Below, one piece after another: positions 1-9,589 of a stretch of 64,000 bases of DNA. Each line of letters begins with the position of its first letter. The first letter of the stretch is position 1. The stretch spans positions 62,001 to 126,000 of the forward strand of contig NZ_NIDE01000018.1 of assembly GCF_002197845.1 (NCBI RefSeq), given 5' to 3'. The position numbers and the translations under genes are program-made. This DNA comes from Fimbriiglobus ruber (GTDB lineage Bacteria > Planctomycetota > Planctomycetia > Gemmatales > Gemmataceae). A model generated the notes under the pieces. It did not search any database. It was given only the letters and a program-made list of their open reading frames with translations, and was not told the DNA's origin.

Positions 1-2
1 TC

Positions 3-3000
3 GCCAACGGCAATACCAACATCGGGAGCGAATCCGACCCGAACGCCGACACGGTCCGCTTGCAGCCCGACGCCAACCTGGTCGGGCAGGCGGTCCAGCT
101 GAACGCCGAGTCGACCCACCTCGCGGCCAACACCCAGGCCAACGCCAGCTCCGACAACGGCGGCGGCGGCGAAGGGGACGCGACCGCCAACACGCCCTCG
201 TTCGACACCACGGTCGTCAAACTGGACACGGGCTCGAACACCCAGGGCGACACCGTCCAGCTCAACTCCGATCTCCTGGACGGTAATGTGACGGCGAACG
301 CCCACGCGTCCGCCACCGGGTTCCTGGTCACCATCGCGAACGCGAACGCGAATGCCGTAGACACCGGGCTCGCCCAGGTCTACGGCCAGAACGAATCGGT
401 CATCCGCACTACTAACCTCCAGGTGTACACCAACGACTACGACACCAGTTCCTCGACCAGCGGGGAAGGCGGCGGGTCGATTATCCCCATCCACAATGGG
501 AACGGCAACCAGAGCAACACCCAGATCGCCGGCCGGCAGACGTTCTGGGAGTCCCGCGTCATCATGACCGGGGCGCCCGACCCGTTCGTCGAGGTGGACA
601 CCACCGGCACCCTGGTCCGGGACGACGGCGCGACGGTCTACCAGGTGCTGAACGGGGTCACCTCCGGGCCGGTCTCGGTGGGGTACGTGTTCGCCCCGGG
701 CTCGACCATCGACGTCGCCCCGATCGGCCTGAGCGGCAACGGCGGGTACGCCCTGTTCCAGGCCAACCCGGTCAACGGCCAGGACAGCTACATCCTCGGC
801 AACGCCGGCGAGTTCGTGTACCAGCAGACCTTCGACAGCGTCGAGATCCTGAACTCGTCCGACCGCGACCTGGTCGTGAACAGCATCGACACGGTGAACC
901 GGAGCGGTAGCCCGCTCATCCAGATCAAGGAAGACAGCATCCCGGACGTCGCCCAGCCTCAGGAGCAGTCCCAGGAATCGTCGTACGTGCAACCGGGCGC
1001 GTCGCCGACCCAGTACCCGTTCGGGTTCGTACCGAATTTCTCCGGCGTCACCTTCCACTTCAACATCATTGACTCGGTCACCCCGACGAACGTCGAGATC
1101 CTCAACCTCCAGCCGGGCGGGATCGCCTCGTCCAGCCTCACCCTCAACGGCACGATCACGAACCCGATCGGTTCGACCACGGTGGAGAACCAGCGGGGCG
1201 ACATCATCGCCGGGGCGGACGGCAACCCGGATACGATCCAGACCAACACCCTCCAGCTCGACGCCGAGACCGGGCCGAACGTCAACAACGGCTCCATCGG
1301 CAGCCCGACCAGCCGGCTGAACGTCCAGCTCGTGCAGACCGACGGTCGGCCGACCAACATCGTGGCCGATGCGGACCAGAACCTGTACCTCGGCCTGACC
1401 GCCATCCGCCGGTCGAACACCGTCACCGGGGCCTTCCCGGTCGACATCCAGTCAATCCACGCCGGCGGGAACGCCGACTTGCTGGTCAACGACAGCGAAC
1501 AAGAAACGTCGGGGGACGGGACCGGGGCCGTCGAAGTGCAGACCTTCACCCCGTACGTCCCGGCGAACACCACCCCGACCACCGACGGCTTCTTTAGCAC
1601 GTTCTTCCGGCCGGACGGCACGGGGTCGGGCTTCGACGGCATGGGCATCTTCGGCGGCACCCCGACGCCCATCGACAGCGACTACACCTTCCCCGACCTC
1701 GCGGCCGGCAACCAGATCAACGTCCAGCACCCGTCGAACGCCACCACGGTGACATTCACGGCCGACACGGACGTCGACGCCACCCTGACCGACCCCGACA
1801 CTGGGCGGACGATCTCGACCCGCGACGGCGTCGGCGAGATCGACATGGGGACGGACGGGTTCATCAAGGACACGGAGACGAGTTTCCAGCTGTACGCCGG
1901 GACCATCCAGTCTCGCGACGCGTCCGTCGAGCTGGACACCCCGGACGTCGCCGGCCCCGGTCAGGACGTGGACGTCCTCCCGAACGGGTCGATCTCGGCG
2001 GCGACCACGGTTCTGATCCAGGCCGGGGACGGCGTCAGCTTCCCGGCCACCGCTTCGATCACGGCCGGTTCGACCGTCACGATCCACGGCGACTTCGACA
2101 ACGTCGGCACGCCGGGGGCGACGATCGATGTCCTCGGGAAGATCACGGCCACGCAGGCGCTCGTCCACGAGGACGGCAACAACGACGTGATGAACCTGGC
2201 CCGCGGCCAGGACACGACGCCGACGATCGCCTACGCCCACCAGCAAAACGACATGATCAACCTCCGCAACAACGGGGGAACGGTCGACATCTACAGCGAC
2301 ATCGGGCCGACCATTGTCAACGTCGGCAGCACTGCCGCCCCGGCGTCGTTCGCCGGCGCGGCGACCTTCGTGGCTGCCACTAACCAGATCACGACCGCGA
2401 CCGGCAACTTCCTGACCGACGGGTTCACCCCGGGCCAGACGATCTCGGTCTACGGGACCCAGAACAACAACGGGACGTACGTGATCCAGAGCGTGACCGC
2501 GACCGCAATCACGCTCACGCCGGCGGCCACCCTAACGAACGAGATCGCCCCGAACGCCAGTATCACGAAGGCGCCCGGAACCCTGAACGGGATCGTCGGG
2601 GCGGTCCGGGTGTTCGGCAGCCCGAACGCGAACGACACGCTCAACACGGACGACAGCGGCGACACGACCAGCGCCACCCCGACCTTCACCGGGGCGGCCA
2701 CGATCAGCGGGTCGACCGCGATCGCGAACCCGCCCGCCCCGCCGGCGAACACGGTGGTGCTGGCATCCGGCAGCTTCCTGGCCGACGGGTTCGCCGTCGG
2801 CCAGCGGGTGATCTTGTCCGGCTCGCACAATAACAACGGGATCTACACGATCACGGCCCTGACCGCGACCCAGATGACCCTGAGCGGCCCGCTCGTCTCC
2901 GAGTCGATCGCGGCGAGCTCGCCCATCACGATCAGCAAGGTGTCCGGTCAGCTCACCCCGACCCAAATCCTCGGCGAGGGGATGGGGGCTTCCGGTGTCC

Positions 3001-4313
3001 AGTACTCGAACGTCAAGAACCTCAACGTCTACCTGGGCACCGGGAACGACTCGTTCTGGGTCAACGACATGAGCGTCCCGACCAAGACGGTCGTGGACGC
3101 CGGACTCGGCGGCAACGACCAGGTGGCCGCGACGTTCGCCCAGGACTTCGCTGGCAACCTGACGATCGTCAACGCCGAGAACGCCACCCTCAACGTCGCC
3201 CGCGATTTCACCGGCACCCTCTGGACGCGGATGGTCGGCGACCTCCAGACGGCCACCATCGGCCGCAACCTGACCTCCACCGGCGTTCTGGACGTCGGCC
3301 GCGACCTCGGGGCGTTCCTGGTCGGGTCACTGGTCGGCAAGACGATCACCCCCGGCAACATCGCCGGCCAGGTCCTGGTCGGGCGGGACCTCGGCATCGG
3401 GTACGCGTACGGTTCACTGTCCGGGTCGATTAACGTCGGTCAAGACATCACGGCTCTGTTGAAGGTGAGCGGCGACATGACCCAGACCGGCAGCCTGAAC
3501 GTGGGCGGGAACGTGGCCGAGGCGGTGTTCAACGGTTCGCAGTCCGGGTCGACGACCATCGGCGGGAACGCGTCACTCCTGGAAGTCGACGGGTTCCTGT
3601 TGCCGAGCGGCCAGGTTCTGGTCGGCGGCAACCTGTCCAGTCTGCTGTTCGGCGAGGGCCTCAACGGCCGCGTGGTGACCGGCGGCAGCCTCGGGTCACT
3701 CCAGGTGTTCGGCGACGTGACCGGGGACATCGGCGTCGGCGGCGACGTCGGGCAGGTGGTGTCGGTCAGCGGGACCACCCTGAGCCGCAGCGGCCAGATC
3801 CTGGTGTCCGGCAACTTCACCGGCCGCCTCGCGGTGATCGGGAACATCTACGCCAACACGCAGATCAAGGGGAACCTGACCGGCCGCATCGCGGACGAGG
3901 GGTACGTCGTCGCCGGATTGTCGGGCCCGACGGAGTCTGGTATCCTCGGGTACATCCTCGTGAACGGGCAGGTGACCTCGAGCGCCGCGGTCGTCTCGGC
4001 CGGCGACATCGGCTTCCCCGGCAGCAGTGCTTACTTCCAGGCCGCCGGTATTCAGGGCCTGATCGCGTCCGACGGCGCGTTCTGGATCGGGGACGCCCCG
4101 GGGTCGACGAACCCGCCGCCCCTGGGCGCGGCCACGATCATCCAGAACGCTACGGGCGCGAACGCGGCCGCGATCAACGCGATCTTCACGAACGGTGGCG
4201 CCCCGCTGTCGATCAGCACGACGACCCTCGGGCTGGCCAACCTGAACCTGATCTTGATCGATCTGAGTTCCCTGATCGCCACCGGTGGTCAGCTCAGTGG
4301 GCCGGTCTCCTAG
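3..4313 (+). CDS. Very large Gly/Asn/Thr-rich surface or secreted protein, 5' end outside the window
   Basis: The frame is open from the first bases of the window to a TAG at 4311-4313, so at least 1,436 residues are present and the start and any signal peptide lie upstream. I see no cysteine; Gly, Asn, Thr, Asp and Val dominate, as in extracellular beta-rich planctomycete proteins. Two related modules of about 90 residues lie near 2340-2590 and 2690-2950, each carrying a DGF..GQ....G..NNNG.Y pattern. From about 3180 to 3950 many short strand-turn repeats of the type V.GNL and GRDLG follow, suggesting a beta-helix or adhesin-like rod. The C-terminus ends in SGPVS with no membrane anchor or sorting tail. 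Function is unknown; a structural or adhesin role is an inference. Confidence 0.8.
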   Translation, partial: ANGNTNIGSESDPNADTVRLQPDANLVGQAVQLNAESTHLAANTQANASSDNGGGGEGDATANTPSFDTTVVKLDTGSNTQGDTVQLNSDLLDGNVTANAHASATGFLVTIANANANAVDTGLAQVYGQNESVIRTTNLQVYTNDYDTSSSTSGEGGGSIIPIHNGNGNQSNTQIAGRQTFWESRVIMTGAPDPFVEVDTTGTLVRDDGATVYQVLNGVTSGPVSVGYVFAPGSTIDVAPIGLSGNGGYALFQANPVNGQDSYILGNAGEFVYQQTFDSVEILNSSDRDLVVNSIDTVNRSGSPLIQIKEDSIPDVAQPQEQSQESSYVQPGASPTQYPFGFVPNFSGVTFHFNIIDSVTPTNVEILNLQPGGIASSSLTLNGTITNPIGSTTVENQRGDIIAGADGNPDTIQTNTLQLDAETGPNVNNGSIGSPTSRLNVQLVQTDGRPTNIVADADQNLYLGLTAIRRSNTVTGAFPVDIQSIHAGGNADLLVNDSEQETSGDGTGAVEVQTFTPYVPANTTPTTDGFFSTFFRPDGTGSGFDGMGIFGGTPTPIDSDYTFPDLAAGNQINVQHPSNATTVTFTADTDVDATLTDPDTGRTISTRDGVGEIDMGTDGFIKDTETSFQLYAGTIQSRDASVELDTPDVAGPGQDVDVLPNGSISAATTVLIQAGDGVSFPATASITAGSTVTIHGDFDNVGTPGATIDVLGKITATQALVHEDGNNDVMNLARGQDTTPTIAYAHQQNDMINLRNNGGTVDIYSDIGPTIVNVGSTAAPASFAGAATFVAATNQITTATGNFLTDGFTPGQTISVYGTQNNNGTYVIQSVTATAITLTPAATLTNEIAPNASITKAPGTLNGIVGAVRVFGSPNANDTLNTDDSGDTTSATPTFTGAATISGSTAIANPPAPPANTVVLASGSFLADGFAVGQRVILSGSHNNNGIYTITALTATQMTLSGPLVSESIAASSPITISKVSGQLTPTQILGEGMGASGVQYSNVKNLNVYLGTGNDSFWVNDMSVPTKTVVDAGLGGNDQVAATFAQDFAGNLTIVNAENATLNVARDFTGTLWTRMVGDLQTATIGRNLTSTGVLDVGRDLGAFLVGSLVGKTITPGNIAGQVLVGRDLGIGYAYGSLSGSINVGQDITALLKVSGDMTQTGSLNVGGNVAEAVFNGSQSGSTTIGGNASLLEVDGFLLPSGQVLVGGNLSSLLFGEGLNGRVVTGGSLGSLQVFGDVTGDIGVGGDVGQVVSVSGTTLSRSGQILVSGNFTGRLAVIGNIYANTQIKGNLTGRIADEGYVVAGLSGPTESGILGYILVNGQVTSSAAVVSAGDIGFPGSSAYFQAAGIQGLIASDGAFWIGDAPGSTNPPPLGAATIIQNATGANAAAINAIFTNGGAPLSISTTTLGLANLNLILIDLSSLIATGGQLSGPVS

Positions 4314-4372
4314 TTCAAACCGGCGGTGTGACGCGGTTCCGTGACCGACCTCGACAGTGAAGGGGATCTGTG

Positions 4373-5107
4373 ATGAGGCTCGCCCTTATGAAACAGTTCG
4401 CGATCGTACTGGCGTGCCTGACCCTGGGGGCACCCGCCGCCCGGGCCGGCATCATCCAGGACGCGGAGCCGAATAACACGTTCGCTACCGCCCAGGACGT
4501 GACCCCGTATTTTTCGATCCACTACAACCCGGACGTGGTCATCAGCGTGCCCGGGGGGTATCAGAACACGTCGCTGACGACGCCGCACGTGACGATCCTG
4601 CGGCCGGGCGGTAGCCAAACCACCGATAACCTCGATTACTTCAAATTTACCACCCTCGGCACGGGACCGATCGTCGCCGACATTACTTCCGCCCCGGTGC
4701 AGACCAATTTCGACACGGTCTTGTTCCTCTTCGACTCGAACGGCAACCTGATCGCGACCAACGACGACAAGGGCAACCTGACGGCCTGGATTCCGGGGGA
4801 CAACAACAGTCTGGTTCCGCCCTTTCTTGAGTCTCGCATCGAGACGGTTCCGCTCTCGCCCGGTACGTACTACGTCGCCGTCGCGTCGTCGCCCGCGTTC
4901 GCCGGCCCGGGCGGGCAAATCTTCGGCACGCCGTACGGCGGCGGGACGATCCCGCCCTTCGGCAGCTACACTCTGAACATCTCCGCCCCCGTCCCCGAAC
5001 CGGCCACGCTGCTGGGGCTGGGGCTGTTGATTCCCGTGGCCGCGGTTTACGCACGGCGGCGGGCGGCGAAGAACGCGAACCCGGCTGAAAACCCGCTAAT
5101 GACGTAA
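4373..5107 (+). CDS. PEP-CTERM sorted protein with pre-peptidase C-terminal (PPC) domain
   Basis: A signal peptide of the type MKQFAIVLACLTLGAPAARA is followed at once by DAEPNNTFATAQ, the classic opening of a bacterial pre-peptidase C-terminal domain, then DYFKFTT, LFLFDSNGNLIATND and PGTYYVAVAS, which complete the domain. The tail is VPEPATLLGLGLL plus a hydrophobic stretch and RRRAA, a PEP-CTERM sorting signal normally processed by an exosortase. The protein is therefore probably exported and surface-attached. A GTG at 4370 directly precedes the ATG at 4373; I chose the ATG because an AAGGGG ribosome site lies about 6 bases upstream. ATG 4388 is a third possibility and is where the signal peptide proper begins. 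It follows the large surface protein by 60 bases and may be co-transcribed with it. Confidence 0.85.
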   Translation: MRLALMKQFAIVLACLTLGAPAARAGIIQDAEPNNTFATAQDVTPYFSIHYNPDVVISVPGGYQNTSLTTPHVTILRPGGSQTTDNLDYFKFTTLGTGPIVADITSAPVQTNFDTVLFLFDSNGNLIATNDDKGNLTAWIPGDNNSLVPPFLESRIETVPLSPGTYYVAVASSPAFAGPGGQIFGTPYGGGTIPPFGSYTLNISAPVPEPATLLGLGLLIPVAAVYARRRAAKNANPAENPLMT

Positions 5108-5141
5108 GGCCCGCGCACGCCGAGAATCCCTTTGGTCATCC

Positions 5142-6857
5142 ATGACGGACACGTCCCTTCAGCCCGGGCGCCTGGTCGCCACTTTTGTTCTTCTCGCGCT
5201 GGGCGTTGCCGGGCTGATAGCCGGGCCACAATCAGGCGCCAGTCCACGAGGGGCAGCCGGCACTCAGCCGACTGCCCCTCCCCGCTCGACCTCCAGCCCG
5301 CCACTTTTCAACGACTGGCCGACCGACAAACCGCCCGAGGCGGTCGTCGTGTTGTCCGGCCAGATGTACGGCTACCTCCAGCCGTGCGGGTGCCGGCGGC
5401 CGCAACTCGGCGGGCTCGAACGCCGGGCCAACTTCATCCGCGGACTGCGCGACCGCGGCTGGCCGGTGACCGCCCTCGACCTCGGGGACGTCCTCCCCGT
5501 AGCCGGGGTTGTGCCGGAACAAGCGATTTTGAAGTACGGTACGACGATGGCCGCCCTTCGAGAGATGGGCTATTCGGTCGTCGGGGTCGGGCGGGCCGAG
5601 CTGAGCAACGGCCTGTACCGCGTCCTCGCCGAGTACGCACTCAAGAAAGAACAGCCGCCGTACACCCTGGCCGGTAACGTCGGTGGAAAATCGGGAGACG
5701 ATCGGATCACCTCCCGAGACAGCGCTTTCCCCGGGCCGGGTTCGCGGCCGCTGGTGGGGTCGGGGGAGGTGGTCAGCGTCGGCAAGATCCGCCTGGGGGT
5801 CGTCGGGGCGGTCGGGGCGTCCGTCCGCAAGGCGGTCGAACCGTTATCAAGAATCGGGTTTACCGGGCAAAAGGAGTCACTCGCCGCGGCGGTCAAGGAA
5901 TTCGCCACCCGGCCGGATAAGCCGGACGTACTGATTTTGCTTTACCAGGGTACGGCGGCCGAGGCCCGAGAGGTCGTGGCCAGTCGGCCCGAGTTTCATG
6001 TGATTCTCTGCCTATCTCCCGACCCCGAAGCGCCGGAAAAGCCCGAAACGGTAACCCGGCCCGACGGCGGGAAAACGCTCGTCGTCCGGGTCGGCCAGAA
6101 GGGCCAGTACGTCGGCGCGATTGGCGTTCACCGGGGGCCGGGCGGGCTCGACCTCCGCTATCAGCTCGTCCCGCTCGGTGAGGAGTACGTGACCCCGGGG
6201 ACCGAAGACGAAGCCCGACGGGTCAACCCGGTACTCCCGTTCCTCGATCAGTACGCCGCCACGGTCCGCGACCGAAGCCTGCTAGCGAAGTTCCCGCAGT
6301 CGGCTCACCCGGCTCAGGTCCGCCAGCCGACCCTCTCGTATGTGGGGTCCGATCGGTGTGCGTCGTGCCACGCCGCCGAATACGACGCGTGGAAGGTTAC
6401 GCAACATGCCCGCGCGATGGACGCACTTGAGAAGGTGGCCAAGCGGCCCGAGGCCCGCAACCACGACGGGGAATGTGTCGTGTGCCACACTGTCGGGCTC
6501 GCTTACAAGACAGGGTACCGAGACGAACTGACGACGCCCAACCTCAAGCACGTCGGGTGCGAGGCGTGCCACGGGCCAGGGAGCGGGCACGCGGCCGACC
6601 CGAAGAATCCGGCCCTGCTAGCCCTCCAGTCGATGTGGCGCCCGAACTCGGGCGACCGGTTGCCCCCGGTCGCCGAGTTCGGGCGACTCGCTGGTCTCGC
6701 CGCAGACGACCGGGAGGCGGCCCTCAGCCCCACGTCCAAGCGGGCCGTCGCATCGGTTGGCCGGTTGTGCGCCGGTTGTCACGACAGGGATAACGACCCG
6801 CTCTTCGATCTCGTCACGTACTGGCCGAAGGTCGCCCACCTGGCCCGAAAGAAGTGA
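5142..6857 (+). CDS. Tetraheme c-type cytochrome with N-terminal metallophosphatase/5'-nucleotidase-like domain
   Basis: The 571-residue protein starts with a hydrophobic export segment (about residues 12-28). Residues 65-375 resemble the calcineurin-like/UshA-like domain found in front of multiheme cytochromes in planctomycetes, opening with LSGQMYGYLQPCGCRRPQ and GGLERRANFIRGL. Residues 400-571 carry four CxxCH heme sites: CASCH (about 406), CVVCH (445), CEACH (473) and CAGCH (543), plus QHARAM and HGPGSGHA typical of cytochrome c554-like modules. It should be periplasmic and take part in electron transfer; the substrate is unknown. The usual metal ligands of an active phosphatase are not obvious, so the front domain may be structural. 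The convergent TadE/G-like gene ends 70 bases beyond the stop. Confidence 0.85.
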   Translation: MTDTSLQPGRLVATFVLLALGVAGLIAGPQSGASPRGAAGTQPTAPPRSTSSPPLFNDWPTDKPPEAVVVLSGQMYGYLQPCGCRRPQLGGLERRANFIRGLRDRGWPVTALDLGDVLPVAGVVPEQAILKYGTTMAALREMGYSVVGVGRAELSNGLYRVLAEYALKKEQPPYTLAGNVGGKSGDDRITSRDSAFPGPGSRPLVGSGEVVSVGKIRLGVVGAVGASVRKAVEPLSRIGFTGQKESLAAAVKEFATRPDKPDVLILLYQGTAAEAREVVASRPEFHVILCLSPDPEAPEKPETVTRPDGGKTLVVRVGQKGQYVGAIGVHRGPGGLDLRYQLVPLGEEYVTPGTEDEARRVNPVLPFLDQYAATVRDRSLLAKFPQSAHPAQVRQPTLSYVGSDRCASCHAAEYDAWKVTQHARAMDALEKVAKRPEARNHDGECVVCHTVGLAYKTGYRDELTTPNLKHVGCEACHGPGSGHAADPKNPALLALQSMWRPNSGDRLPPVAEFGRLAGLAADDREAALSPTSKRAVASVGRLCAGCHDRDNDPLFDLVTYWPKVAHLARKK

Positions 6858-6927
6858 GGGTCGTCAGGCTCATTTTCGCGGATCTGTTGGTTGGACTTTT
6901 TCCGGTCTGGTCGCTCAACTCGGCCCG

Positions 6928-8121
6928 TCACTCCGCCAATTTCACCCGGCAAACCGTTCGGTTGTTCGCCCAGAAAGCCGGCGGATTCGTGCGCCGTTCG
7001 GTGACCACCGATGGGTGGTGAAACACCGTCGGCTGAAGGGTCAGGGCGAGCCCGCCGTTGTGAGCACCGACTGCCACCAACCGGGCGGCGACCCACCCGC
7101 AGACCTGCACCGTTCCGGCCTCGTCCGTGCCCGAGAATAAGGGCCATACCCGGGGCAACCCAGCCAGGCGGATGTCCTCAAGCGCGGTCTCGATCAATCG
7201 CCGAGCGCCCGTTCCGGTCGGGGCGCAACCGGATGAGCCGTGGACTGAGAGTGTGTTTGCGGGTCCGAGGACGAATTCGCCGCCAATTTCCGCACTCAGT
7301 TGACTGCGGCGGACACCCGAACGGCATTGTTCGGCCGTTTCCCGAAAGGCCTCCGCGCCGAGCCTCAGGAACATTCCGGCTACCGTTCTCGACTCCCCCC
7401 CGCCGATCACGACGGTGACTTCGGGAATCCCGTCCGCCCCGGGGATGAACTGCCCGGTATTCGGATCGAACGCCCATTCATCGGTAGGACTGCGGGCGAT
7501 TTTCGCGTCCCAGGAATCGGGAAGAGCCCCAACGTGATCGGTGAACACGCCGACCGGGACGAGCGGAAGCGGGTCGTCGGTGAGGGTACGGAATCCGACG
7601 ACGGCGAAGTCGAGCATGGCGGTCGCCCGAGCGAATGCGTCCCGTCCCATCACCCCCAGTATGGCACCGGTCCCGGATCGCCGCGTCGTCACGTGAACCG
7701 CGTTCAGCCGCGTACCGGACCACGAGGACGGGTCGCTACCGGTCGCCGGGTTGAACGTCCCGAGAGGCGAGTCCATGAAACCTAGGACGATGTCGCCGTC
7801 GGCTGAGTTGTCCGGGTTGGGTTGCAGCTGGAGATACTTTCCCGCAACCAAGTTAGCCGCGGCGAGTGTCCCGGCCGCGTCCCTTGCCTTACCCACCCGG
7901 CCGCCGGTGACCGGGGGATCGGAAAGTAGTAATTCGTCGGTTGCCAGCTCGCGGGCCGCGGCGAGGGCGGCTGCGTCGGCCCCGGTTTGTAGTTCAGTTC
8001 GGGTCGCTCTGAGAAGGCAGACGTGGAAAACCAGAGCCGCCAGCAACATCACGACGGGTAGAGAAAGTAGCGTCACCACATTGGTCGCGGCTGGGCGGCG
8101 GCTTCTTACTATAAGGATCAT
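6928..8121 (-). CDS. TadE/TadG-like (Flp pilus assembly type) membrane-anchored protein
   Basis: The 397-residue product begins with a short basic stretch, one transmembrane helix (VVTLLSLPVVMLLAALVFHV) and then RTELQTGADAAALAAARELA, the signature of putative Flp-pilus-assembly TadE/G-like proteins. The rest is a secreted domain with no motif I can name. An AAGGGG ribosome site lies 5 bases before the ATG at 8121. No other tad genes are in the window, so a pilus role is uncertain; many planctomycete proteins of this type are solitary. The IS630 insertion ends only 25 bases upstream of the start, so the native promoter may have been displaced. Confidence 0.75.
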   Translation of the reverse strand: MILIVRSRRPAATNVVTLLSLPVVMLLAALVFHVCLLRATRTELQTGADAAALAAARELATDELLLSDPPVTGGRVGKARDAAGTLAAANLVAGKYLQLQPNPDNSADGDIVLGFMDSPLGTFNPATGSDPSSWSGTRLNAVHVTTRRSGTGAILGVMGRDAFARATAMLDFAVVGFRTLTDDPLPLVPVGVFTDHVGALPDSWDAKIARSPTDEWAFDPNTGQFIPGADGIPEVTVVIGGGESRTVAGMFLRLGAEAFRETAEQCRSGVRRSQLSAEIGGEFVLGPANTLSVHGSSGCAPTGTGARRLIETALEDIRLAGLPRVWPLFSGTDEAGTVQVCGWVAARLVAVGAHNGGLALTLQPTVFHHPSVVTERRTNPPAFWANNRTVCRVKLAE

Positions 8122-8146
8122 GTCAGCCCCTTAAAGGCGTGTGCTA

Positions 8147-9378
8147 GCGTTCCTGGACAGAAGTAATGCAACAAATTCACGCCGTCGGCTATGGTGGGCA
8201 TAGTCCCTACTCTTTCAGGAGAGGCGTTGCCATGCGTGGCCAAAAACCTCGCCCCCTCACCATTGCCGCCGCGGATGTTCCGATCTTGCAGACCGTGGCT
8301 CGTGGCCGCCACTGGGCGTTCTCTCACGTCCAGCATGCTCGCATCGTACTCGCCGTTGCTGCGGGAGAGTCCATCCCGTCGGTGACCGCGCGTCTGGAGT
8401 GTAACTGAGCCACGGTCTGGCGCGTCTGCCGCCGCTCCCAGAAAGGCGGCGTGAAGGCACTCCTGCTGGACGCACCCCGCGTGGGCCGTCCGCAGGAGAT
8501 TTCCCCCCTCCAGCGAGCCCAGATCCTCGCACGCGCCTGTCGGGAGCCTGTGGCCGAAGGCTTGCACATCACACCCTGGTCGAGTGAGGATCTCGCTCGC
8601 CGAGCGGTGGCCGACGGCCTCGTGGACGCGATCACCGCACGGACCGTCCGACGCATTCTCGATGATGTGGACTTGCAGCCACACCGCACCCGCTACTGGA
8701 GCGCCACCCGGCTCGACGAGCAGTTCAAACAACGCGAGGAGCAAGTCCTGTGGTGCTACGCCAACGCGGAACGACTGGCGCAGCACGGGATCTGGGTCGT
8801 GGCCGTCGACGAGAAACCCAACCTCCAAGTACTCGAGCGCGACCCGATCCGGCGAGCGATCCCCGGTTCGAGCGAGCAACAGGAGTTCGAATACACTCGC
8901 CACGGCACCGTCAACCCGCTGTTCTTCCTGGCCGTCCACAGCGGCCGGATGGAGGCCGCCGTCGAAGCGACGAAGGATGCCAGGCACTACATCGAGCAGT
9001 TGCGGGCGTTCCGCCGTCGGCATCGGAACTTGGAAGGGGGTGTTCTTGATTCAAGACAGCGATCCGAGCCACACCGCGGGCGAGACGGCCGAGTATTGGT
9101 CGCAGGACCACGGTTGGTGGCGGCCCCGCTTCACACAGGTGCATGCCTCCTGGCTGGATCAGGCGGAGTTGTTGATCCGGGCGTTCAGGCATCGCTACCT
9201 GAAACGGGTTTCCTGGATCAATCGCGAGGAGTTGATCGAGCATGTGTTGGCTTGTGTCCCGGAATGTAACCGACGCTGCGCCCACCCGTTTCAGTGGACC
9301 TGGACCAACCAGAAGATGCGGCAGCGGTTCGCCAAGCACGCCCACTGAATTTGTTGCATTACTTCTGTCCAGAAACAC
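8147..9378 (+). mobile_element. IS630-family insertion sequence with perfect 27-bp terminal repeats
   Basis: Perfect 27-bp inverted repeats lie at 8153-8179 and 9346-9372; with a few mismatches they extend outward to the flanking TA dinucleotides at 8145-8146 and 9379-9380. TA duplication is the hallmark of IS630/Tc1-mariner insertion. The right repeat overlaps the transposase stop codon. The element is 1,232 bp and sits in the most distal cassette of the integron, 25 bp from the TadE/G-like gene. The transposase is broken, so this copy is probably immobile on its own. Confidence 0.9.
8232..9348 (+). pseudogene. IS630-family transposase, broken by one stop and one frameshift
   Basis: The coding sequence starts at ATG 8232 behind an AGGAG site. 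An N-terminal helix-turn-helix region runs to an in-frame TGA at 8406-8408, after which the same frame continues (ATVWRVCRR, then RTVRRILDD and AVDEKPNLQ with the first catalytic Asp). At the G5 run 9036-9040 the frame shifts by one base, and the next frame carries IQDSDPSHTA (second catalytic Asp) to the end. Two independent lesions argue for a dead gene, although either could be a sequencing error. Programmed frameshifting occurs in some insertion sequences but would not explain the TGA. Confidence 0.85.
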
Positions 9379-9502
9379 TAGTGATTCGGATGGCGCTCCG
9401 CAGCAGTTCTCCCTGTACAGTGTTCGCTTGGCCCTGCTCTGGAACCCAACGAGCAATGAAACTGGACCATTCTGGGTCTACCCAACTTGGAAGCGCTTCC
9501 AC
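9359..9502 (-). pseudogene. Integron cassette gene, 5' part only, cut by IS630
   Basis: On the minus strand, directly behind the distal half of the attC R box (9519-9524), a GGAGGAGG ribosome site leads into GTG 9502 and a reading frame beginning MEALPSWVDPEW and containing VPEQGQANTVQGELLR. The short distance between recombination point and start is typical of cassette genes. IS630 entered at 9379-9380, so the present frame ends after a few IS-encoded residues at 9359. Without the IS the frame would run into a TAA about 15 bases later, next to the TadE/G-like gene, so the cassette was probably already truncated. I recall similar hypothetical proteins but know no function. An alternative start is GTG 9511. 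Confidence 0.6.
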
Positions 9503-9589
9503 TTTCTGCACCTCCTCCGCCGAAAGAATCCATGCAAGCCTTGGGGGTATCGAAAAGGGTATCGCCCCTTCGCACACGGGAGGCTTGAG

